This document shows, piece after piece, positions 42,581 through 49,644 of a DNA stretch of 64,000 nucleotides (the first letter of the stretch is position 1; each line of letters begins with the position of its first letter). The stretch comes from Ferrimonas pelagia (GTDB taxonomy: Bacteria > Pseudomonadota > Gammaproteobacteria > Enterobacterales > Shewanellaceae): positions 1 through 64,000 of the forward strand of contig NZ_BAABJZ010000097.1 of NCBI RefSeq assembly GCF_039543565.1. The letters are read 5' to 3'. The translations under genes and the position numbers were made by a program. The notes beneath the pieces were generated by a model. It did no database searches, had not been told where the DNA came from, and was given only the letters and a program-made list of their open reading frames with translations.

Positions 42581-43648
42581 ATGCAGGTAGCCGATTTCCA
42601 ATTTGACCTCCCCGATGAGCTGATCGCCCGTTATCCCACCTCAGAGCGTAGGGCTTCCCGCCTGCTGCATCTGGATGGCGATACCGGGGCGTTGCATGAC
42701 GGCCAATTTCCGGATCTGTTGGCGTTGGTGCAACCGGGCGATCTGATGGTGTTCAACAACACGCGGGTGATCCCGGCGCGGTTACATGGTGCCAAGGCCA
42801 GTGGTGGTAAGATCGAAGCGCTGGTTGAGCGGGTGCTGGACAGTCATCGAGTTTTGGCTCACGTGCGTAGCTCTAAGTCGCCCAAACCCGGAACCCAACT
42901 GCATTTCGACGACGGCGTGGTCGCAGTGATGACTGCGCGACATGATGCCCTGTTTGAGCTGGATTTTAGTGCCGGTGAACACGGCAGCGACGAACCCGTA
43001 TTGTCGATTTTGGATCGCATTGGCCATATGCCGCTGCCGCCCTATATCGATCGTCCCGACGAATCAACCGATCGCGAACGCTATCAGACCGTCTATAACC
43101 AACGCCCAGGCGCCGTGGCCGCGCCAACCGCGGGTTTGCACTTTGACGATGCGATGTTGACGGCGCTGAGACAAAAGGGGGTGGAAACCGCCTTTGTGAC
43201 CCTACATGTGGGAGCTGGCACCTTTCAGCCGGTGCGGGTGGACAAGGTGGAAGATCATCACATGCACTCGGAGTTTGCCGAAGTGGGCAGTGACGTGGTG
43301 GAAGCGATCAAACGCACCCGTGCTCGCGGTGGTCGCGTGATCGCGGTGGGGACCACCTCGGTCCGTTCGCTCGAATCTGCGGCGTTAGCTGCCCAGGAAA
43401 AAGGGGAGGAGCTGGCGCCGTATGCGGCGGAGACCACCATCTTTATGTACCCCGGCAAACAGTTCTTGTTGGTGGATGCGATGGTGACCAATTTCCACCT
43501 GCCGGAATCCACGTTGATCATGCTGGTGTCGGCGTTTGCCGGTCAAACACACACCATGAATGCCTACCGTCATGCCGTTGAAAATCGATACCGTTTCTTC
43601 AGTTACGGTGATGCCATGTTCGTGACGCGCCAGGATACTGGCAAATAA
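42581..43648 (+). CDS. queA: S-adenosylmethionine:tRNA ribosyltransferase-isomerase QueA
   Basis: 355 residues. FDLPDELIARYPTSERRASR at the start, NNTRVIPARLHG, GAVAAPTAGLHFD and LHVGAGTFQPVRVDKVEDHH are QueA signatures. It transfers the ribose of S-adenosylmethionine to preQ1-tRNA to give epoxyqueuosine. Upstream of tgt on the same strand, the usual order queA-tgt-yajC-secD-secF. Confidence 0.97.
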   Translation: MQVADFQFDLPDELIARYPTSERRASRLLHLDGDTGALHDGQFPDLLALVQPGDLMVFNNTRVIPARLHGAKASGGKIEALVERVLDSHRVLAHVRSSKSPKPGTQLHFDDGVVAVMTARHDALFELDFSAGEHGSDEPVLSILDRIGHMPLPPYIDRPDESTDRERYQTVYNQRPGAVAAPTAGLHFDDAMLTALRQKGVETAFVTLHVGAGTFQPVRVDKVEDHHMHSEFAEVGSDVVEAIKRTRARGGRVIAVGTTSVRSLESAALAAQEKGEELAPYAAETTIFMYPGKQFLLVDAMVTNFHLPESTLIMLVSAFAGQTHTMNAYRHAVENRYRFFSYGDAMFVTRQDTGK

Positions 43649-43802
43649 TTCGTCATTCAGTCGGAAAAAAGTAACCATATTCCGCACTTTTGCCGTTTGC
43701 CGCTTGAAGCGGCGAGCGGCTGTCCCCATCTTCTTCTGTAATGCTGGCGCACAGCGCTAGACTTCACCATCACCAGACTGTTTCTCTGGTTAGAGGGCCT
43801 TT

Positions 43803-44927
43803 ATGAAATTTGAATTGAAAACTACCGATGGCCGCGCCCGTCGTGGTCGCTTGACCTTCGAACGCGGTACCGTTGAAACCCCGGCATTTATGCCTGTGGG
43901 CACCTATGGCACCGTCAAAGGGATGACGCCGGAAGAGGTGGAAGCCACCGGAGCGGAGATCTGTCTGGGCAATACCTTCCATTTGTGGCTGCGTCCGGGC
44001 ACCGAAGTGATGGAGAAGCATGGCGATCTGCATGACTTTATGAATTGGCACAAGCCGATCCTGACCGATTCCGGCGGCTTCCAAGTGTTCTCTTTGGGCC
44101 ATATTCGTAAGATCACCGAAGCGGGCGTGCATTTCCGTCATCCGATCAATGGCGACAAGATCTTCCTTGATCCGGAAAAATCGATGCAGATCCAGAACTC
44201 GCTGGGTTCGGACATCGTGATGATCTTCGACGAATGTACGCCGTATCCAGCCACCGAGCAGGAAGCGGGCGATTCCATGCGCATGTCGATGCGTTGGGCG
44301 CAGCGCTCCCGCGATGAGTTTGATCGCTTGGGTAACAAGAACAGCTTATTCGGGATCATTCAGGGCGGTGTCTACGAGCATCTGCGCGATGAGTCGCTGG
44401 AAGGCCTGATGAACATCGGCTTCGACGGCTATGCCGTGGGTGGTTTGGCGGTCGGTGAGCCGAAAGAGGACATGCATCGCATCTTAGAGCATATCTGTCC
44501 GAAGATCCCGGAAGACAAACCACGCTACCTGATGGGGGTGGGGAAGCCGGAAGATCTGGTGGAAGGGGTGCGCCGCGGTGTCGATATGTTCGATTGCGTG
44601 ATGCCAACCCGTAACGCCCGTAATGGCCATCTGTTTACCAGCACGGGTGTGGTCAAGATCCGCAACGCCAAGCACCGCGAGGATACCGCGCCGCTGGATG
44701 CCGAGTGTGATTGCTATACCTGTAAGAATTATTCCCGCTCCTATCTGTACCATCTGGATAAGTGCAACGAAATTTTGGGTGCCCGTCTTAACACCGTCCA
44801 TAACCTGCGCTACTACCAACGGGTGATGGAAGGTTTGCGGGGTGCTATTGAGCAGGGTAACCTAGACGACTTTGTGGCAGAGTTCTACGCCAAACAAGGT
44901 CGCGAAGTACCGCCTTTAAACGATTGA
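43803..44927 (+). CDS. tgt: Queuine tRNA-ribosyltransferase Tgt
   Basis: 374 residues. The catalytic D89 lies in ILTDSGGFQVFSLG; the second aspartate is in MFDCVMPTRNARNG. The zinc site CDCYTCKNYSRSYLYHL is near residues 303-320. It exchanges guanine-34 for preQ1 in tRNAs for Asp, Asn, His and Tyr. About 150 bases separate it from queA, with a small GC hairpin (43699-43713) but no clear terminator. Confidence 0.97.
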   Translation: MKFELKTTDGRARRGRLTFERGTVETPAFMPVGTYGTVKGMTPEEVEATGAEICLGNTFHLWLRPGTEVMEKHGDLHDFMNWHKPILTDSGGFQVFSLGHIRKITEAGVHFRHPINGDKIFLDPEKSMQIQNSLGSDIVMIFDECTPYPATEQEAGDSMRMSMRWAQRSRDEFDRLGNKNSLFGIIQGGVYEHLRDESLEGLMNIGFDGYAVGGLAVGEPKEDMHRILEHICPKIPEDKPRYLMGVGKPEDLVEGVRRGVDMFDCVMPTRNARNGHLFTSTGVVKIRNAKHREDTAPLDAECDCYTCKNYSRSYLYHLDKCNEILGARLNTVHNLRYYQRVMEGLRGAIEQGNLDDFVAEFYAKQGREVPPLND

Positions 44928-44954
44928 TTAATAAATAAGTAAAGAGAGTTCCCT

Positions 44955-45281
44955 ATGTTTATTGCAAACGCCTACGCCAGCTCCGCTCCACAACAGGGTG
45001 GCGGTATTGAGATGATGATTATGCTGGCGGTTTTCGGCCTGATCTTCTACTTCATGATCCTGCGCCCACAGAACAAGCGTGTGAAAGAGCACAAGAGCCT
45101 GGTTGAGTCCCTGTCTAAGGGCGACGAAGTGCTGACCTCCGGCGGCTTGGTCGGCAAGATCGCCAAGGTTAAGGAAGACAACGATTACGTGGTGATCGCT
45201 CTGAATGACCAGACCGAAGTGACCATCAAGAAAGATTTCATCAGTGCAGTGCTGCCGAAAGGCTCCATTCAGTCGCTGTAA
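44955..45281 (+). CDS. yajC: Sec translocon accessory protein YajC
   Basis: 108 residues. A short N-terminal region (FIANAYASS) precedes a single membrane helix (MMIMLAVFGLIFYFMILRPQ), followed by RVKEHKSLVESLSKGDEVLT and GGLVGKI. It associates with SecDF-YidC at the inner membrane. Lies 27 bases after tgt. A hairpin stands between it and secD. Confidence 0.96.
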   Translation: MFIANAYASSAPQQGGGIEMMIMLAVFGLIFYFMILRPQNKRVKEHKSLVESLSKGDEVLTSGGLVGKIAKVKEDNDYVVIALNDQTEVTIKKDFISAVLPKGSIQSL

Positions 45282-45287
45282 TTATTG

Positions 45288-45314
45288 AAAGCCGCCGAAG
45301 ATAACGGCGGCTTT
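45288..45314 (+). terminator. Hairpin between yajC and secD
   Basis: AAAGCCGCC (45288-45296) pairs perfectly with GGCGGCTTT (45306-45314). Only TTTG follows, so partial termination or mRNA processing within the operon is likely. Confidence 0.65.
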
Positions 45315-45343
45315 GTTCCAATTTCGTTTTAGGGGACAGCGGC

Positions 45344-47188
45344 GTGTTGAATAAATACCCGATGTGGAAAAACCTGATGGTGATGTTTATCGTCGCTATC
45401 GGTGCGCTCTACGCCTTGCCAAACCTTTACGGGGAAGATCCGGCGCTGCAGATCTCTGCTAGCCGGAATGCCACCTTGACTACGTCCACCATGGATCAGG
45501 TGCGCAGCTCCCTTGAGGAAGCCGGCTTACAGAGCAAAAGTGTGGTGATGGCCGACGGCCTGATCGAAGCACGTTTTAGTAATACCGAAGAGCAGGGTCG
45601 TGCTCAGGAAGTGGTTGCACAGGCGCTGGGTAACGACTTTATTGTTGCGATCAACCTAGCACCGGCTCAGCCGAGCTGGTTGGCGGCCATCGGTGGTAAT
45701 CCGATGAAGCTGGGCTTGGATCTGCGCGGTGGTGTGAACTTCCTGATGGAAGTAGACATGAACGAGGCGATCCGCAAGCAGCAGGATCAGATCGTCACCG
45801 ACTTCCGCTCCGACCTGCGTGAAGAGCGTCTGCGTTACTCCGGCGTTCGTATTGCGCCGCACGGCGTAGAAGTGCGTTTTCGCGATGAAGATGTGGCCAG
45901 TAAGGCGCGCCAGTTCCTGGCGCAAAAGTACCCGAATCTGGAGTTCTCCAACCGCGACAGCTTGAGCTTTTCTGCTGATCTGACGCCTGAGTACCTCAAA
46001 GAGATCAAAGATTACGCCCTGAACCAAAACATCACCATTCTGCGTAACCGTGTGAATGAGCTGGGTGTGGCTGAGCCGGTGGTTCAGCGTCAGGGGGCTG
46101 AGCGGATCACCGTTGAGCTGCCGGGTGTTCAGGATACTGCGCGCGCCAAAGAGATCCTGGGCGCTACCGCGACCTTGGAGTTCCGTATGGTGGCTGAGGG
46201 GGCAGACATTAATGCTGCGCTGCGTGGTCTGGTGCCTGCCGGTACCAAGCTGTACGAAGACAAAGATGGCCGTCCCGTGTTGCTGCAGCAGCAGGTGATC
46301 CTAACCGGTGATCATATCACCGGGGCGCAGTCCGGTTTCGATGAAAACGGTCGTGCTCAGGTGAACATCAGCCTCGACGGCGCCGGCGGCAACAAGATGG
46401 CGGACTTTACCAAGGACGCGATCGGCAAAGGCATGGCGACCGTCTTTATCGAGTACAGCTCCACCGGTGAGCGTAACGCCGATGGCAGCCTCAAGTTTGA
46501 TAAAAACGAAGAGGTGATCAGCGTTGCGACCATTCAGGCGCGCCTGGGCCGTAACTTCCGTATTACCGGTCAGGAGAGCCCAGCAGAAGCGCAAAACCTG
46601 GCGCTGTTGTTGCGTGCCGGTGCTCTGATCGCACCGATCACCATCGTGCAAGAACGTACCATTGGCCCTTCTTTGGGTCAGGAGAACATCGACAACGGTA
46701 AGTCCGCGTTGATGTGGGGTATGTTGGCGGTGGTGATCTTTATGGCCATCTATTACCGCAAGTTCGGCGTGATCGCCGTGGGTGCGTTGGTGGGCAACTT
46801 GGTGCTGATCGTGGGCGTGATGTCGATGATCCCGGGCGCCACTCTGACCATGCCAGGCATTGCCGGTATCGTCTTGACCGTTGGTATGGCGGTGGATGGC
46901 AACGTGCTGATCTTCGAGCGGATCCGTGAAGAGCTCCGCGCCGGTCGTAGCATTCAGCAAGCCATCCACGAAGGCTACGCCAATGCGTTCTCCACCATTG
47001 CCGATGCCAACATCACGACCATGATCACGGCACTGATCCTGTTCTCTGTCGGCACTGGTCCGGTGAAGGGTTTTGCGGTGACACTGATGATCGGTATCGC
47101 GACCTCCATGTTCACAGCGATTGTTGCTTCCCGTGCGGTAGTTAACGCACTGTGGGGCGGTAAACGTCTGAAGAAATTGGATATTTAA
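45344..47188 (+). CDS. secD: Protein translocase subunit SecD
   Basis: 614 residues; start GTG after AGGGGAC. MWKNLMVMFIVAIGALYALP is the first helix; a large periplasmic domain holds LGLDLRGGVNFLMEVDM. The C-terminal five helices include AGIVLTVGMAVDGNVLIFERIREEL, shared by RND-type proteins. With SecF it uses the proton gradient to help pull proteins out of the Sec channel. Confidence 0.97.
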   Translation: MLNKYPMWKNLMVMFIVAIGALYALPNLYGEDPALQISASRNATLTTSTMDQVRSSLEEAGLQSKSVVMADGLIEARFSNTEEQGRAQEVVAQALGNDFIVAINLAPAQPSWLAAIGGNPMKLGLDLRGGVNFLMEVDMNEAIRKQQDQIVTDFRSDLREERLRYSGVRIAPHGVEVRFRDEDVASKARQFLAQKYPNLEFSNRDSLSFSADLTPEYLKEIKDYALNQNITILRNRVNELGVAEPVVQRQGAERITVELPGVQDTARAKEILGATATLEFRMVAEGADINAALRGLVPAGTKLYEDKDGRPVLLQQQVILTGDHITGAQSGFDENGRAQVNISLDGAGGNKMADFTKDAIGKGMATVFIEYSSTGERNADGSLKFDKNEEVISVATIQARLGRNFRITGQESPAEAQNLALLLRAGALIAPITIVQERTIGPSLGQENIDNGKSALMWGMLAVVIFMAIYYRKFGVIAVGALVGNLVLIVGVMSMIPGATLTMPGIAGIVLTVGMAVDGNVLIFERIREELRAGRSIQQAIHEGYANAFSTIADANITTMITALILFSVGTGPVKGFAVTLMIGIATSMFTAIVASRAVVNALWGGKRLKKLDI

Positions 47189-47200
47189 GGGGCCATTACG

Positions 47201-48145
47201 ATGTTTCAAATTTTAAACCTCAAAGGCACCGTCGATTTCCTCAAACACGCCAAGTTTGTCAGTGTCCTGTCGGTCGTGTTGATGTTGGCCTCATTCGCCA
47301 GCTTGGGCATTAAGGGCATGAACTGGGGCTTGGATTTCACCGGCGGTACCGTCGTTGAGATCGGCTACGATGCGGCGACCTCACCGAGTGAAGTGCGTCA
47401 AGCATTGGAAGCCGAAGGCATTGACGGTGCGGTGGTACAGCAGTTCGGTAGCGCCCGCGACATTCTGGTTCGTGTGCCGCCTCGTGAAGGCTCTGGCAAT
47501 GAATTGGTGGCCAGCGTTGAAGCGGCTGCTAAAGCCGTTTCTGATGGTTCTGTCGTTAAGCGTGTTGAGTTTGTTGGCCCGCAGGTCGGTCAAGAGCTGC
47601 AGGAGCAGGGTGGACTGGCGGTTATCGCTGCGGTGATCTGCATCCTGATGTATGTGGCGTTTCGCTTCGAGTGGCGTCTGGCTGTGGGCTCTGTCGCCGC
47701 GTTGGTGCACGATGTTGTGCTGACCCTGGGTGTGTTCTCCTTCTTCCAGTTGGAGTTCGATTTGACCGTACTGGCAGCGGTACTGGCGGTGGTGGGCTAC
47801 TCGCTCAACGATACCATCGTGGTATTTGACCGGGTGCGTGAGAACTTCATCAAGATGCGCAAGGGCACGCCTGAGCACGTGGTGAACACCTCAGTGACCC
47901 AGACCATGAGCCGAACCATCATTACGACCGGGACCACCTTGTTTGTGGTGATCTCGCTGTTCATTCTTGGTGGCACCATGATCCACGGTTTCGCGACAGC
48001 GTTGCTGCTGGGGATTGCGGTCGGGACCTACTCCTCCATTTACGTGGCCAGCTATACCTCCATTCGCTTGGGGATCACCAAAGAGCATATGATGCCCGTG
48101 GTGATCGAGAAAGAGGGCGCGGATCAAGATCCCTTGATGCCTTAA
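47201..48145 (+). CDS. secF: Protein translocase subunit SecF
   Basis: 314 residues. Six helices with a periplasmic loop; MNWGLDFTGGTVVEIGYD near the start and VVGYSLNDTIVVFDRVREN with TMSRTIITTGTT later are typical. Begins 12 bases after secD and ends at an intrinsic terminator, closing the queA-tgt-yajC-secDF set. Confidence 0.97.
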   Translation: MFQILNLKGTVDFLKHAKFVSVLSVVLMLASFASLGIKGMNWGLDFTGGTVVEIGYDAATSPSEVRQALEAEGIDGAVVQQFGSARDILVRVPPREGSGNELVASVEAAAKAVSDGSVVKRVEFVGPQVGQELQEQGGLAVIAAVICILMYVAFRFEWRLAVGSVAALVHDVVLTLGVFSFFQLEFDLTVLAAVLAVVGYSLNDTIVVFDRVRENFIKMRKGTPEHVVNTSVTQTMSRTIITTGTTLFVVISLFILGGTMIHGFATALLLGIAVGTYSSIYVASYTSIRLGITKEHMMPVVIEKEGADQDPLMP

Positions 48146-48165
48146 GCGCTGGAAATTGACTTGAT

Positions 48166-48190
48166 AAGCCACCCTTCGGGGTGGCTTTTG
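48166..48190 (+). terminator. Intrinsic terminator after secF
   Basis: AAGCCACCC (48166-48174), TTCG loop, GGGTGGCTT (48179-48187), T-run. Confidence 0.93.
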
Positions 48191-48325
48191 GTTATCTTCA
48201 GGAAGCAAAAATGTGAGGGGATGGGGCGATAACGCTTGCTCTTCGTGAGCGCTGTCGTACCCTCAGGGAAGTGGCAGATTGACGTTGATCTGCATTATCC
48301 ATGGAGACGAGGAGGATGGTCCGGC

Positions 48326-48634
48326 ATGGATAGTTTTGTTGAGTTGTACCGAGCAGCCAATGTGCTGGAAGCCAATGCGGTTAAAGGAGCATTGGAGCAC
48401 GATGGGATCTTAGTTCGAACGTTAGGGGAGGCTCTGGGCGGCGCCGCCGGTGAGTTACCGATGGAGAGTCAGGAGATCCGCTTGTTGGTGGAGCAGCAGC
48501 AGCGTGACAAGGCGCTGCAGGTGTTGCGCCGCTATCAACAAAGCCTGGCCCCTTGGCCTTGCAGCGATTGTGGTGAGCAGAATGATGGTCACTTTGAGAT
48601 CTGCTGGCGTTGTGGGGCGGAGCCGGAAGCCTGA
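48326..48634 (+). CDS. DUF2007 domain protein with C-terminal zinc ribbon
   Basis: 102 residues from the ATG at 48326 (GAGGAGG upstream). The first 70 residues, FVELYRAANVLEANAVKGAL and IRLLVEQQQRDKALQVL, form the ferredoxin-like DUF2007 fold seen in putative signalling proteins. The C-terminus has two CxxC pairs (PCSDCGEQND and ICWRCGAEPE), a rubredoxin-like zinc ribbon. The frame is open further upstream, without family support. The stop overlaps the next gene's ATG (TGATG), so it is co-translated with the CysG-like protein. Confidence 0.8.
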   Translation: MDSFVELYRAANVLEANAVKGALEHDGILVRTLGEALGGAAGELPMESQEIRLLVEQQQRDKALQVLRRYQQSLAPWPCSDCGEQNDGHFEICWRCGAEPEA

Positions 48635-49560
48635 TGCGTTATTTTCCTTTGTTTCACGATACCCAGAGCCTTTCCGTTTTGGTGGTGGGCGGCGGTGAGG
48701 TTGCGGCCCGTAAATTGGCGTTGTGGGCGCGAACCCAAGCTCAATTGACGGTGGTTGCGCCTGAGCTGGTGGCGAGCATAGAGCGCCTGGTTGCGGAAGG
48801 TCGGGTGCAGCATATTTGCAGCGCGTATCAGCCTGTGATGATGGCGGGGCAGCAAGGGGTGATCGCGGCGACGGACGATGCCGCGCTCAACCGGCAATTG
48901 GCGCACCAGGCCCAGGAGATGCAGATCTGGGTCAATGTGGTTGATGATCCCGAGGCCTGCAGCGTGATCACACCCGCGTTGGTTGATCGCAGTCCCGTCG
49001 TGGTTGCCATCGGCAGCGAAGGGACGGCGCCGGTGATGGTGCGGATGCTGCGGGCCTGGCTGGAAACGAGTTTACCGAGCAGCATGGGTCAATTGGCCCG
49101 ATTCATCGGTCGCCAGCGTAAACGGGTTCAGCGGCATAGCTCCGAGCCCCGAGCGGTGTGGGAGCGGTTCCTTAAGGCCAATGGCTTGGGTTGGCGCAGT
49201 GACAGCGAGGCCATCCTGACGAGCGCAGAGGGCAGCTCGAAGCACTCCGGTACGCTTTATCTGATCGATCCGGCGCAGCAGCCGGGTTTATTGCCCATCG
49301 ATGCGATGGCACCGTTGCAGCAGTTGGATCGGATATTGCTGAGCGTCGATGCGGACGAGCAACTGCTGAATTTGTGTCGTCGCGATGCCAGTGTCCACTG
49401 GGTGACTCAGGCTGATGTGGGGCGGGTGCAAGCCTGGTTAGCGCAAGGTGAGCGGTTGCTCTTGGTGTTGCAACCAAGGGCTGAGCGGACGTGGTTAAGC
49501 GTCTTGTTGTGTAGCGCGGCGGTGCGATTTAGTACAGGGCAGTGCAAGCAGTTACGCTAA
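48634..49560 (+). CDS. Precorrin-2 dehydrogenase/ferrochelatase (CysG N-terminal half) with a decayed methyltransferase-like tail
   Basis: 308 residues. The N-terminal part matches the siroheme dehydrogenase/ferrochelatase domain: RYFPLFHDTQSLSVLVVGGG with the NAD loop, VVAPEL, AATDDAALNRQLA and NVVDDPEACSVITPALVDR. After about residue 190 the sequence vaguely follows the uroporphyrinogen methyltransferase start (TLYLIDPAQQPGLLPIDA, LLNLCRRDASVHWV), but the catalytic GGDPF-type loop and everything after it are missing. It may supply only the last steps of siroheme synthesis. Overlaps the DUF2007 gene by one base pair of its stop. Confidence 0.82.
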   Translation: MRYFPLFHDTQSLSVLVVGGGEVAARKLALWARTQAQLTVVAPELVASIERLVAEGRVQHICSAYQPVMMAGQQGVIAATDDAALNRQLAHQAQEMQIWVNVVDDPEACSVITPALVDRSPVVVAIGSEGTAPVMVRMLRAWLETSLPSSMGQLARFIGRQRKRVQRHSSEPRAVWERFLKANGLGWRSDSEAILTSAEGSSKHSGTLYLIDPAQQPGLLPIDAMAPLQQLDRILLSVDADEQLLNLCRRDASVHWVTQADVGRVQAWLAQGERLLLVLQPRAERTWLSVLLCSAAVRFSTGQCKQLR

Positions 49561-49590
49561 GCCATTTTACGGTTTTGCTGGTGATAAAAA

Positions 49591-49610
49591 GCGGTGCCCG
49601 AGGGCACCGC
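49591..49610. terminator. Terminator between the CysG-like gene and the TonB receptor gene
   Basis: GCGGTGCCC (49591-49599) with GGGCACCGC (49602-49610), GA loop. On the minus strand the stem is followed by TTTTTAT, serving the receptor gene. Confidence 0.9.
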
Positions 49611-49644
49611 TTAGGTTTTCTTTGGTTAAAGAAAAGGCCTTCTA

